Origin: Methanoculleus sp. MH98A
GTDB lineage: Archaea > Halobacteriota > Methanomicrobia > Methanomicrobiales > Methanoculleaceae
Assembly (NCBI RefSeq): GCF_000691865.1
Contig: NZ_JMIO01000063.1
Location: 1 to 34,275, forward strand
Direction: 5' to 3'
Length of the DNA stretch: 34,275 nt
Shown here one piece after another: positions 1 through 7,791 of this stretch. The stretch's first letter is position 1. Every line of letters begins with the position of its first letter. A model generated the notes under the pieces. That model had not been told where the DNA came from. It saw only the letters and a program-made list of their open reading frames with translations, and searched no databases. Both the position numbers and the translations under genes were made by a program.

Positions 1-2
1 TT

Positions 3-722
3 TCCAGTGCGGTGCAGTACTTCTGGGATAAGAGAGCATCACAGGCGAAAGATCAGAATGACCGTGGTGTAAGAGATCAGGGCTTTCGTTCGGAGGCGAC
101 GGGCGGAAAGCATATGGATGGATTCTTCTCGCTGATCCGAAGTCTGCTCGTGGATATCGGAGTTCCCGAGGATGATATCTGCACGCAGAAGAGATCGCTC
201 GATCTTCCAGGATACTTCCGTGCTGAAAAACAGTGGGATCTTATCGTCATCAAGCACTATCCCGACGGGAAGAGGGAACTTGTTGCTGTCCTTGAACTGA
301 AATCCCAGAAGGGGCCTTCGTTCGGGAACAACATCAATAACCGGACCGAGGAGGTTTTAGGGAGCGCATACGATCTCTGGACTGCCTACCGCGAGGGAGC
401 GTTCAGGACATCTCCCTCTCCCTGGTTAGGGTATATGCTGCTGCTTGAGGATTGCGAGGGGTCTCGAAGGAGCGTGAGGAACAATGAACCGCACTTTGAG
501 GTATTTCCGGAGTTTAAGGGCGCTTCTTACATCGAACGCTATCGACAGACCTGTCTCAGGCTGGTGCGCGAAAGAGTCTATTCCGAGGTCTGCTACTTGC
601 TTGCGAAGGAAGAGGATAGGGCGAAACCACGGAACTATTCCGAACCAGACGAGATTTTATCGGGATACCGGTTCCTGCGCTCCCTGTGTTCCCACCTGAG
701 CAACTTTTACGAGATCGCGTAA
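3..722 (+). CDS. XhoI/PaeR7I-family type II restriction endonuclease, 5' partial
   Basis: Type II restriction endonuclease of the XhoI/PaeR7I family, whose characterised members cut CTCGAG; the specificity of this copy is an inference from the family. The N-terminal block DRGVRDQGFRSEATGGKHMD matches the family's conserved start. The core WDLIVI...LVAVLELKSQKG followed by GNNINNRTEEVLGSAYDLW fits a PD-(D/E)xK-type nuclease core, with ELK as the likely E-x-K pair. The reading frame is open to the window edge. A GTG at 12 is the first in-window start, but the family normally has some 10-20 residues before the FWDKRA block, so the true start probably lies upstream of the window. The partner methyltransferase is not adjacent inside the window. 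Codon use looks less GC-biased than in the genes that follow, consistent with acquisition by transfer. Confidence 0.85.
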   Translation, partial: SSAVQYFWDKRASQAKDQNDRGVRDQGFRSEATGGKHMDGFFSLIRSLLVDIGVPEDDICTQKRSLDLPGYFRAEKQWDLIVIKHYPDGKRELVAVLELKSQKGPSFGNNINNRTEEVLGSAYDLWTAYREGAFRTSPSPWLGYMLLLEDCEGSRRSVRNNEPHFEVFPEFKGASYIERYRQTCLRLVRERVYSEVCYLLAKEEDRAKPRNYSEPDEILSGYRFLRSLCSHLSNFYEIA

Positions 723-814
723 CGCTGTCTCTGACCCGTTGCCGTCAGCGGATCGGTTGCGGTCGCGTCAGCACCCGGAGTCATTGATCGGAGAGCGCAC
801 GAAGATGGGGGTCT

Positions 815-2146
815 CTACCCCATCGCCAGCACGAACCGCAGCGCCGCGACGATCATCGGCATCGTGATGAGGAGGATCAGCATCACCGTCACGAACCCGC
901 TGATAGAGGCGACGACCTTCTGCGCGTATTGGGACCAGCCACGGCGCTCGAAGAACCGTTCCACGCCTTCCTTCATCATGTAGCCGCCGTCGAGCGGGAC
1001 GATCGGGATGGCGTTGAACATCCCGACCAGCAGGTTGAACCACCCGGTCCAGAAGAGGAGATGAACCGTGCCCCAGAAGAGGGGGAACGGCTCCTCCCAG
1101 GCTATCTGCTCGGGGGTATCGACGAGCAGGATCCCGAGCTGCTGGGTGTTGCCCTGGATGAAGGCGTCGATCGGGGCTATCGTCAGGTAGAGGGGGGCAA
1201 GGAGCCCGAGATCCGCGACGTTCCCGATATGCTCCTTCACCGCGGGAGCACTGTAGTAGTAGACCCCCATGAACCCGGAATCCCGGTCGCCGTCGAGCGC
1301 CTCCGGCCACTCGGAGAGGGTGAGCGTGTAGGTGCTCTCGACCCCGTCTTTTGCGGCCGTCAGCGTGACCGTCTCTCCCGGCTGCGTCCCGTCCATGATC
1401 GCCGCAATCTCTTCCTGGCTTGCCACGGGAACACCGTTCACGCCCGTGATGATCGAGTAGCCGGGAATCCCCGCGTCGGCCGCGGGGTAGTCCTGGTAGA
1501 CTCCCTGGACGAGCGGGACGGCAAGGGGCGTCGCCATCCCGAAAAGAAGGAACATCGCCACAAAGCATGCGAGGCCGAAAACTATGTTGTTCGTGATCCC
1601 GGCGCCGAACATCCGGATCTTGGGCATCCCCCTGGCCGCTTCCACGTCCTCCTCGTCGGGCTCGACGAACGCCCCTATCGGGATGACGGCGATGAGAAGG
1701 CCCATGCTCTTGACCCGCATATCCTCGACCCGGGCGAGGATGGCGTGACCGAACTCGTGGATGACGATCGTAAGGAGGAGGCCGAGGAAGACGGCCGCGG
1801 TGATCGGGATCGCCTGGTTGACGCCCGGTATCGCGAGGAGGTTTCTCGGATCGTAGATCCCGGTCGGCTCCGGGGTATGCACCAGATACTGGGGAACCGC
1901 GACGAGCAGGGCGAGGGTCATGAAGGCCGAGACCACGACGACCAGCAGGACCCCGAGCGTCGCATAGGCCCGGAGCACCGTCCCGAACTTCCGGAACCAG
2001 TCGAAGAAACCGACCCGCTCGGTCTTGATGGCGAGGACCGGGCCGAAGAACATGACGTGATCCTGAAACAGCCCTCGTTCACGGATGTAGTAGGCTATCA
2101 GGAGGTATGCCGCAACGAGGAGAAGGAGTATCTGGAGCCAGTTCAT
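815..2146 (-). CDS. Site-2 protease family (M50) membrane zinc metalloprotease with PDZ domain
   Basis: Intramembrane metalloprotease of the S2P/RseP family, which cleaves membrane-bound substrates within the bilayer. About 443 aa. The zinc motif HEFGH lies near residue 130 inside a hydrophobic segment, and the third ligand motif NAIPIVPLDGG is near residue 365. Between them is a PDZ-like domain (IITGVNGVPVASQEEI...PGETVTL). Several hydrophobic segments occur at both ends. The frame begins GTG-ATG; I chose the ATG at 2146, which is followed by NWLQIL. An AATTTATG element about 27-30 nt upstream, inside the intergenic region, is a plausible TATA box and implies a very short leader. The gene lies 37 nt downstream of rnhB on the same strand. 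Its physiological substrate cannot be told from sequence. Confidence 0.9.
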   Translation of the reverse strand: MNWLQILLLLVAAYLLIAYYIRERGLFQDHVMFFGPVLAIKTERVGFFDWFRKFGTVLRAYATLGVLLVVVVSAFMTLALLVAVPQYLVHTPEPTGIYDPRNLLAIPGVNQAIPITAAVFLGLLLTIVIHEFGHAILARVEDMRVKSMGLLIAVIPIGAFVEPDEEDVEAARGMPKIRMFGAGITNNIVFGLACFVAMFLLFGMATPLAVPLVQGVYQDYPAADAGIPGYSIITGVNGVPVASQEEIAAIMDGTQPGETVTLTAAKDGVESTYTLTLSEWPEALDGDRDSGFMGVYYYSAPAVKEHIGNVADLGLLAPLYLTIAPIDAFIQGNTQQLGILLVDTPEQIAWEEPFPLFWGTVHLLFWTGWFNLLVGMFNAIPIVPLDGGYMMKEGVERFFERRGWSQYAQKVVASISGFVTVMLILLITMPMIVAALRFVLAMG

Positions 2147-2183
2147 CACTCAGGATTAGGGCGCGCGAGGCATAAATTCTTGG

Positions 2184-2813
2184 TCAGGTGAAATCCTGCA
2201 TCGTCGTCTGACAGAGATTCGTGACCGTCTTCCAGCTCCGGCGGGCGCAGGCCGGCGGGCTCCCGTGAGAGCGGATGTAGCCCCGGAGGAACTCGATGGT
2301 CGCCGGGTCGGAGGGGTAGCCGCTCCCGATCGCCCCGTACTGCCGCTCGAGTTCCCGGATTGCCCGGTCACGGGTGACTTTCGCGACGACGCTCGCCGCG
2401 CCGACGATCTTGTGCCGGGCGTCGGCGTGGTGTTCGGCGACGATCTCGCAGGGATAGTCGAGGAGCCCCGCAACCGTCCGCCCGTAGCGTTCCGCGTTCA
2501 CGTCGCAGGCGTCCACGTAGGCGCACTCCGGCTGGAGGCTCATGAGCGCCTCGGCGTGAAGTTCGGCCACGCAGGCGTTCATGCTCATCCTGCTCCGGGC
2601 ATCGTCGATCCCGGTGGCATCGATGGTGACGATCGCTATGGAAAAATCGCGGAAGAGGATCTCGTAGAGTGCCTCGCGCTGTTTCGGCCGGAGCGCCTTC
2701 GAGTCCCGGATGGGAAGGGCCGCAAGGTCCTCGATCTCGCGGCACCCGACGGCGGCGACGACCATCGGGCCGAGAACCGAACCCTTTCCTGCTTCGTCCA
2801 CTCCGCAGATCAC
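2184..2813 (-). CDS. rnhB: Ribonuclease HII
   Basis: RNase HII, which nicks RNA-DNA hybrids at ribonucleotides and removes misincorporated ribonucleotides and primers. The signature GVDEAGKGSVLGPMVVAAV supplies the first catalytic Asp-Glu pair. RDSKAL, the conserved Asp in AYVDACD and the AHHADARH-like block EHHADARHKIVGAASVVAKV are the other family landmarks. The frame extends upstream to a TTG at 2843. I prefer the GTG at 2813 because it gives the usual M-I-C-G-V-D-E-A-G start, leaves an AGGT just upstream, and gives 209 aa, the normal archaeal length. The gene is divergent from trkA with only about 30-55 nt between starts, so their promoters must overlap or lie in each other's 5' ends. Confidence 0.93.
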   Translation of the reverse strand: MICGVDEAGKGSVLGPMVVAAVGCREIEDLAALPIRDSKALRPKQREALYEILFRDFSIAIVTIDATGIDDARSRMSMNACVAELHAEALMSLQPECAYVDACDVNAERYGRTVAGLLDYPCEIVAEHHADARHKIVGAASVVAKVTRDRAIRELERQYGAIGSGYPSDPATIEFLRGYIRSHGSPPACARRSWKTVTNLCQTTMQDFT

Positions 2814-2866
2814 ACAACCTGGTTTATTCGCAAGGTATTTCAATGCTGACGGTTGAATCCAGATGG

Positions 2867-3532
2867 ATGTACACGATCATCATCGGCCTTGGAGGAATCG
2901 GCCGGAACCTGACTGCGATCGCCGTGAACGCCGGCGACTCCGTGGTGGTGATCGACCAGGACGAGGAACGCGCGAGCGATATCCTGGAGCACTACGATGT
3001 TCTTGCCATCACCGGGAACGCGACCGACAAATCGGTGCTCGAGGACGCGGGGATTGACCGGGCCGATGCTCTGGTCGCCACGACAAGCGACGACGCCGTG
3101 AACCTGATGACCTGCTGGCTCGCGAAACGCTACGACGTCGGCAACGTCGTCTCGATCGTCAACCAGAAAGAGCACTCCGATCTCTTCAACGAGGTCGGGG
3201 TGAGGATCAGCGAGAATCCCGACGAGCTGGTGGCGACCCGGCTCTACTACTGGGCGAAGAGCCCAAACCTCCAGCAGGTCGCCTCGATCCCCGGCGGCAC
3301 CATCTTCGAGATCGTCGCCGACGAGGGCGCTCCCATCGTCGACCACGAGATCCGCGAACTCGAAGTCCGGGACTTCGTCTTCATCGCCATCCGGCGTGCC
3401 GGGGGCGACCTCATCATCCCGAGCGGCACCGTCCGTATTCGGCCGGGCGACATCATCACGGTGTTCACGAAAAAAGAGGCGGAGACGGAGACCTTAAAGA
3501 CCCTCAACAAGCAGTTGATACGCTCAGGATAG
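2867..3532 (+). CDS. trkA: TrkA family potassium-uptake regulatory protein
   Basis: Cytoplasmic regulatory subunit of Trk/Ktr potassium transporters, binding NAD(H) or other nucleotides and gating the membrane subunit. The N-terminal Rossmann fold shows [11 protein letters not shown] and the acidic strand end [11 protein letters not shown] (RCK-N/TrkA-N). The C-terminal part from about residue 140 ([17 protein letters not shown]...[16 protein letters not shown]) is a TrkA-C domain. An in-frame ATG at 2843 would add eight residues; the ATG at 2867 gives the usual M-Y-x-I-I-I-G start, and 221 aa matches the one-RCK family length. No TrkH/KtrB membrane subunit is in the window. The 3' end overlaps the convergent geranylgeranyl reductase gene by 9 bp. 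Confidence 0.93.
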   Translation: MYTIIIGLGGIGRNLTAIAVNAGDSVVVIDQDEERASDILEHYDVLAITGNATDKSVLEDAGIDRADALVATTSDDAVNLMTCWLAKRYDVGNVVSIVNQKEHSDLFNEVGVRISENPDELVATRLYYWAKSPNLQQVASIPGGTIFEIVADEGAPIVDHEIRELEVRDFVFIAIRRAGGDLIIPSGTVRIRPGDIITVFTKKEAETETLKTLNKQLIRSG

Positions 3533-4720
3533 CGTATCTTTGAGTGCTTTGAGTTCGAGGAGCAGTTTCGGGTTCCGCGTGATCAATTCTTTGATGAGAG
3601 CCAGGACCGAGAACTCTTTGAGGCTGATATTGGCAATTGATTCCGCGAGGGTGTTGAGTTTTGCATCGTCGAGGGTGACGAAGTACTCCTTGACCTTATA
3701 GTTCCGCTCGAGGATCGTGCCCATCCTCGATGTCCGCCACCCTGCATCGTAGGGCATCAGGGCCTCCTTCGAGCAGTTGCCCGCCGCTATGCACTCGGAG
3801 GCTACCTGTGCGGCGAGCCTGCCCGTGAGCATGGCGTTGCCGATCCCGCCGCCGGTGATGGGATCGACGACCCTTGCCGCGTCTCCGGCAACCATGAGCC
3901 CGTCGGCGACCGTGCAGGCGAGCGGCCGGCAGACCGGGACGCCGCCCGCGATCGCCTCGATCGTCTTACCGTTCGGGAAGTTCTTCGCGACGAACCGGTC
4001 AAGGTAGTCCTTTGCCCGGGACCCGTCCCGGCTCTTGCGGCCGGAGATGCCGATCCCGACGTTTGCCGTCCGGTCGCCCTTCGGGAAGACCCAGAGGTAA
4101 CCTTCGGGCGCGATCTCGTTGCCCAGGTAGAAATCCGTCGAGCCTGCGTCGATATCGATATCGGTCATCAGGTACTGGGCGCAGCTCATCATCTCCCGGA
4201 GGGGGACGACGGTGTCGAGCCCGGCCCGACGGGCGAACTGCGCTTCCGTGCCGTCGGCGGCGATGACCACCTCGGCCCGGATATCCGCCGGCATGCCGAC
4301 CGAGAGCACCTTCGCGCCCCGGACCGCTCCGTTCTCCATGATCGGCGCGGTCGCCCGGGTCTTGACGATCACGTCCGCCCCGGCCTCGGCAGCCTGCCAG
4401 ACGAGTTCACGGTCGAATATCTTCCGGTCGAGGACGTAGCCGACCTCATTTCCCGCTTTGTCCTGTTCGAGACTGATGGTGGTGCCGTTCGGCGAGATGA
4501 GACGTGCTCGCTCGATATCGGCGGCTATCCAGCGCGGGTCGGGCTTGATGAACTCTTTTAAGAGTTCTTTGCCGATCCCCTCCGCACACCGGACGGGCGT
4601 GCCGATGGCGGCGCGCTTCTCGATGAGGCAGACCGTGTTTCCGGCTTCTGCTGCCGTCTTCGCCGCAAGAGCGCCGGCGGGCCCGCCCCCGATGATGAGG
4701 ATATCGTAGTTATTCTTCAT
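3524..4720 (-). CDS. Geranylgeranyl reductase family FAD-dependent oxidoreductase (archaeal lipid saturation)
   Basis: Flavoprotein that hydrogenates the geranylgeranyl chains of archaeal ether lipids (digeranylgeranylglycerophospholipid reductase type). The N-terminal FAD-binding motif is [19 protein letters not shown]. Further family motifs are [18 protein letters not shown] and the second flavin motif [19 protein letters not shown] near residue 280. The start at 4720 ([13 protein letters not shown]) places the FAD motif at the N-terminus; the upstream extension in the same frame overlaps the ferredoxin gene and has no such support. Length 398 aa is normal. The preceding ferredoxin gene overlaps this start by 11 nt, implying translational coupling. 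Paralogues of this family act on other isoprenoids, so the exact substrate is inferred. Confidence 0.92.
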   Translation of the reverse strand: MKNNYDILIIGGGPAGALAAKTAAEAGNTVCLIEKRAAIGTPVRCAEGIGKELLKEFIKPDPRWIAADIERARLISPNGTTISLEQDKAGNEVGYVLDRKIFDRELVWQAAEAGADVIVKTRATAPIMENGAVRGAKVLSVGMPADIRAEVVIAADGTEAQFARRAGLDTVVPLREMMSCAQYLMTDIDIDAGSTDFYLGNEIAPEGYLWVFPKGDRTANVGIGISGRKSRDGSRAKDYLDRFVAKNFPNGKTIEAIAGGVPVCRPLACTVADGLMVAGDAARVVDPITGGGIGNAMLTGRLAAQVASECIAAGNCSKEALMPYDAGWRTSRMGTILERNYKVKEYFVTLDDAKLNTLAESIANISLKEFSVLALIKELITRNPKLLLELKALKDTLS

Positions 4721-4895
4721 GGACGACCTCCAGTGCTCCGAGCGGGCACGCCCGTGCGCAGATACCGCAGGCGATGCATTCCCGCTCAAGGCTGAGGTAC
4801 ACATCGATCAGCTCGAGCGCATCCTCGGGACAGACTGCGACGCAGGTGCCGCAGTATCCACACTTGTCTCGGTTTATCCTGAGCATTGTACTCAT
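4710..4895 (-). CDS. Small 2[4Fe-4S] ferredoxin
   Basis: A 61-residue dicluster ferredoxin. Two CxxCxxCxxxCP cluster-binding motifs are visible, [12 protein letters not shown] and [12 protein letters not shown], with the usual spacing and no extra domains. I start it at the ATG at 4895 ([12 protein letters not shown]); a longer frame runs upstream without support. Its last 11 nt overlap the start of the geranylgeranyl reductase gene, so the two are almost certainly co-transcribed. In Methanosarcina acetivorans a ferredoxin neighbouring the homologous reductase is reported to be needed for full lipid saturation, so electron donation to the reductase is the likely role here. An A/T-rich CATAAAGG element about 25 nt upstream on the minus strand could be its TATA box. 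Confidence 0.88.
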   Translation of the reverse strand: MSTMLRINRDKCGYCGTCVAVCPEDALELIDVYLSLERECIACGICARACPLGALEVVHEE

Positions 4896-4991
4896 AATGT
4901 CTTCTGTCCCGCAAAAACCTTTATGCTCCTCGCGCGAGTTGCAGCACCAGAATCTTCGTCCCTGATGCCGGATCTGTGCACCGTCGTCCCG

Positions 4992-5013
4992 CGCCGCCCG
5001 GAGCCGGGCGGCG
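4992..5013. promoter_or_regulatory. 22-bp GC-rich inverted repeat between divergent operons
   Basis: Perfect 10-bp arms (CGCCGCCCGG at 4992-5001 and CCGGGCGGCG at 5004-5013) separated by two bases. It sits in the 171-bp intergenic region between the ferredoxin/reductase operon and the cobalamin operon, about 20 bp upstream of the putative cbi TATA box. The arms are too tightly spaced for a good RNA hairpin loop and no T-run follows, so an operator for a dimeric regulator is more likely than a terminator. The regulator is unknown. Confidence 0.4.
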
Positions 5014-5030
5014 AGACGGCCCACTGCTCC

Positions 5031-5038
5031 ATTAAATA
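5031..5038 (+). promoter_or_regulatory. Putative TATA box of the cbi operon
   Basis: ATTAAATA lies 29 nt upstream of the GTG at 5067 and 38 nt upstream of the ATG at 5076. In an archaeal promoter this would place transcription start near 5060, giving a very short leader for cbiT. A second A/T stretch (ACAAATTTATC, from about 5048) is too close to the start codon to be the main box. Confidence 0.45.
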
Positions 5039-5066
5039 GGAGTTAGCACAAATTTATCTGGGTAAC

Positions 5067-5606
5067 GTGAATGCCATGGGATTGAAGGGTGGACCCACGC
5101 AGGACGAAGTCATGGCCGTCTCGCTCGCAAAACTCGGCATCCTCCCGGGCGACCGGGTGGCCGATATCGGGTGCGGGACGGGAAAGATCGCCGTCGCTGC
5201 ATCGAAGACGGCGGAGCGGGTCTACGCGATCGACCGCCGATCGGAGGCGATCGCGTATGCCCGGGCCGAGGCGGCTCGCGCCGGTGCAGAGAACATCGAG
5301 TTCTTCGAGGGCGATGCGGTGGAGATCCTCCCGGATCTGGGGGCGCTCGACGCCGCCTTTGTCGGGGGCTCCCGCCGCCTGCCGGAGGTCCTCGACCTCC
5401 TTGCCGATCAGGTGCGGGGGAAGATCGTCGTGAACGCGGTGATGGTCGGGACGCTTCATGAGGCGATAGCGAGCATGCAGCGCCTCGGGATCTTCGAGGA
5501 AGCCGTCCACGTCCAGGTCTCCCGGTCCGCCGGGATCGCCGGCGGGGTGATGTTCAAACCCATCAATCCCGTCTACATCGTCGTCGGGGGTGCCGGATGC
5601 TCGTAG
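5067..5606 (+). CDS. cbiT: Cobalt-precorrin-6B/7 (C15)-methyltransferase and decarboxylase, CbiT
   Basis: CbiT, which methylates C15 and decarboxylates the C12 acetate side chain late in anaerobic corrin ring synthesis. The protein opens with the diagnostic KGGPTQDEVMAVSL. It then shows the class I SAM-binding motif VADIGCGTGKIAVAAS at about residues 33-48, followed by the acidic VYAIDRRSEAI. Length 179 aa is typical. GTG 5067 and ATG 5076 are both possible starts; the GTGA at 5067 could itself serve as a Shine-Dalgarno for the ATG. It is the first gene of the cbi operon and its end overlaps cbiL by 10 nt. CbiE, with which CbiT acts (as fused CobL in aerobic bacteria), is the last gene of the same operon. 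Confidence 0.95.
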   Translation: MNAMGLKGGPTQDEVMAVSLAKLGILPGDRVADIGCGTGKIAVAASKTAERVYAIDRRSEAIAYARAEAARAGAENIEFFEGDAVEILPDLGALDAAFVGGSRRLPEVLDLLADQVRGKIVVNAVMVGTLHEAIASMQRLGIFEEAVHVQVSRSAGIAGGVMFKPINPVYIVVGGAGCS

Positions 5607-6214
5607 GCGTGGGGCTCGGGCCCGGCGACCCGGAACTCCTGACCCTGCGGGCGGTCAGGCTCCTCCGGGAGGCAGCGGCGGTCTTTGTCCCCGGAAATCT
5701 TGCTTATGACCTGGTGAAGCCCTACCGGCCCGACGCCGCCGTCCTCAACTTCCCGATGACGAGCGACGAGGACTACATCCGAAGGTGCATGGAAGAGAAC
5801 GCCGACCGGATTGCGCCGTACGCAGCGGACGGTCTTACCGTATTTGGGATCATCGGCGACCCGAACTTCTACTCGACCTTTTCACGGCTCTGCGAGGTGA
5901 TTGCGGAGCGCTACCCGGAAGTCGCGTTTGCGACCGAGCCCGGGATCAGTTCCATCACGGCGTTTGCGTCGGTCGCGAACGTCCCGGTGGCCGGCGGATT
6001 TCTTGTCTCCGACGGGAACGGGCCGGAATCCCGGATCTTCATGAAAGTCAGGAAGCCGGCGGCGCTCGCGGCCTCTCTCTCGGAGGAGGGCTACTCGGAG
6101 TTCGTCCTCGTCGAGCGGATGTTCATGCCGGAGCAGCGGGTCTACCGGGGGGGCGATCTCCCCGAGAAGAGCGACTACTTCTCGATCCTCTTTGCGAGGC
6201 GGCCGCATGCATAA
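5597..6214 (+). CDS. cbiL: Cobalt-factor II C20-methyltransferase, CbiL
   Basis: SAM-dependent C20 methyltransferase acting early in the anaerobic cobalamin pathway, converting cobalt-factor II to cobalt-factor III. The N-terminus VGVGLGPGDPELLTLRAVRL is the tetrapyrrole methylase signature in its CbiL form. The central FGIIGDPNFYSTFSRLCEVI and the EPGISSITAFAS block are the family's SAM-binding and substrate loops. 205 aa is the archaeal CbiL length. The ATG at 5597 overlaps the cbiT stop, and the stop overlaps the cbiF start by 8 nt, so translation is probably coupled along the operon. Confidence 0.94.
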   Translation: MLVGVGLGPGDPELLTLRAVRLLREAAAVFVPGNLAYDLVKPYRPDAAVLNFPMTSDEDYIRRCMEENADRIAPYAADGLTVFGIIGDPNFYSTFSRLCEVIAERYPEVAFATEPGISSITAFASVANVPVAGGFLVSDGNGPESRIFMKVRKPAALAASLSEEGYSEFVLVERMFMPEQRVYRGGDLPEKSDYFSILFARRPHA

Positions 6215-6922
6215 GTTCTACATCGTGGGTGCGGGGCCGGGGGCGCCGATCTCATCACCGTCCGGGGGATGGATCTCCTCCGGCGGGCGGACGTCCTCAT
6301 CTACGCGGGTTCGCTCGTGAACCCGGAACTCGTGGAGAGATCGGGCGCAGGGCTGAAACTCGACAGCTGGGGGATGACCCTTGACGAGATCGTCGATGCC
6401 GTCGAGGAGCACGTCCGGGCGGGGAGGCTCGTCGTCCGGCTCCACTCCGGCGACCCGGCGCTCTACGGCGCGATCGTCGAGCAGATGGCGGAACTCGAGC
6501 GGCGCGGGATCGAGGCCGAGATCGTTCCGGGAGTATCGTCGCTCTTCGCGGCGGCTGCAGCCTTAAAGACCCAGTTCACCCTCCGCGACGTCTCCGAGAG
6601 CCTGGTCGTCACCCGCCCGGCGGGGGCGACGCTTGAATCGGACCTGATCCCCGAGCTCTCCCGCCTCGGGCAGACGATGGTGGTCTTCCTCGGAACCGAG
6701 CGGATGGAAGAGGTCCTCGCCCGGGTGGAGTGCCCGCCCGATACTCCTGCAGCGGTCGTTTACCACGCTTCCTGGCCCGACCAGAAGATCGTCCGGGGCA
6801 CGGTGGCGGATATCGCGGCAAAGGCCCGGGCGGCCGGGATCGAGCGGACGGCGCTGATCGTCATCGGGAAGGTAGTGGATCCGGCGACGTCCGGGTTCGG
6901 GAGGTCGGTCCTCTACTCATGA
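6207..6922 (+). CDS. cbiF: Cobalt-precorrin-4 C11-methyltransferase, CbiF, with apparent 1-nt frameshift
   Basis: C11 methyltransferase of the corrin pathway. The body is typical: RRADVLIYAGSLVNPEL, VVRLHSGDPALYGAIVEQM, EIVPGVSSLFAAAAALK and VVYHASWPDQKIVRGT are CbiF landmarks, and the C-terminus is normal. The expected N-terminus starts at ATG 6207 (MHKFYIVGAGPG), overlapping cbiL by 8 nt, but its frame differs by one base from the body. One base is missing between about 6237 and 6247, in the G-rich codons of the GPG(A/D) SAM-binding motif. Restoring a single G gives a normal GAGPGAADLIT-type sequence. Read from the next ATG (6269) the protein would lack the SAM-binding first strand and should be inactive. 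Either the assembly has an error or this strain's gene is broken. Confidence 0.88.
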
Positions 6923-7791
6923 CCGGGACTGTCGTGATCGCGCTCGAGCGGTTCCTCCCCGACGCCCGCCGGATTGCGGACGCTCTCGGTGCCGACGTTC
7001 TCCCGTACGGCCCTGATGCCTTCCGGGCGGCGTTTGCCGGCTACGGCCGGATCGTCGCCCTGATGTCGGCCGGGATCGCCGTCCGGGGGATCGCGCCCCT
7101 CCTCACCGACAAGTGGCGCGACCCGGCGGTGGTGGTGGTCGGCCCGGATCTCCGCTACGCCGTCCCGGTTGTCGGCGGGCACCACGGCGGAAACGACCTG
7201 GCCCGGGAACTCGCCGCTCTCGGGATAGAGCCGGTGATCACGACCGCGACCGAGACCCGGGGGCGGGAGTCGGTCGAGGGGCTTGCCGCCCGCACGGGCT
7301 GTGACATCGTGAACCGTGACTCCACCCGGGCGGTGAACGCCGCGATGCTGGACGCCGACGTGCCTCTCTACGCCGTCGCCGGGCCGGGGATCGTCGTCGC
7401 GGGCCCGGGTGTCTCCCTCCTCGTCCGGGAGGGGGAGTACGTCGTCGGCGTCGGGTGCCGCAAGGGCATCGGCGCGGCCGGGGTGACGGCCGCCGTCCGG
7501 CAGGCGCTCGGAAAGGCCGGGATCGCCCCGGAAGAGGTGCTCGTCTATGCGACGACCGCAAAAAAGCGCGGCGAGACAGGGCTCATTGATGCCGTCGCGA
7601 ACCTGGGCGGCAACCTCGTCTTCTTAGACGACGGGACATTGAACGCAGAGGAGGCTCCGTCGCCCTCGCGGGCCCCGCTGATCGGGCTTGCCGGGGTCGC
7701 GGAACCCGCGGCTCTCGCGATCGCGAAGCGAAAAGAACTGGTTCTTGTCAAACAGACATATGGTGGTGTCACTGTTGCAATCGCACGATAG
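6919..7791 (+). CDS. cbiG: Cobalt-precorrin-5A hydrolase, CbiG
   Basis: CbiG opens the delta-lactone of cobalt-precorrin-5A, releasing acetaldehyde and allowing ring contraction to proceed. The N-terminal domain shows IVALMSAGIAVRGIAPLL and VVVVGPDLRYAVPVVGGHHG, the second being the strongest family signature. The C-terminal domain carries VGVGCRKGIGAAGVTAAVRQ and the LVYATTAKKR block. 290 aa fits the archaeal form with N- and C-terminal domains. The ATG at 6919 overlaps the cbiF stop as ATGA. A longer upstream frame exists but lies entirely within cbiF and is rejected. Confidence 0.94.
   Translation: MTGTVVIALERFLPDARRIADALGADVLPYGPDAFRAAFAGYGRIVALMSAGIAVRGIAPLLTDKWRDPAVVVVGPDLRYAVPVVGGHHGGNDLARELAALGIEPVITTATETRGRESVEGLAARTGCDIVNRDSTRAVNAAMLDADVPLYAVAGPGIVVAGPGVSLLVREGEYVVGVGCRKGIGAAGVTAAVRQALGKAGIAPEEVLVYATTAKKRGETGLIDAVANLGGNLVFLDDGTLNAEEAPSPSRAPLIGLAGVAEPAALAIAKRKELVLVKQTYGGVTVAIAR

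Noticed and set aside
929-2191. Long + strand ORF of 420 codons opposite the site-2 protease
   Set aside because: It is the antisense shadow of a GC-rich gene: it is rich in Arg, Asp, Glu, Gly and Pro and shows no motif, while the minus strand has clear HEFGH and PDZ motifs.
4896-5066. Cobalamin riboswitch in front of cbiT
   Set aside because: The leader after the TATA box is only a few nucleotides and no B12-box-like element is visible.
6207-6280. Programmed frameshifting in cbiF
   Set aside because: There is no slippery heptamer, and three other genes show the same G/C-run loss, so error or mutation is the simpler explanation.
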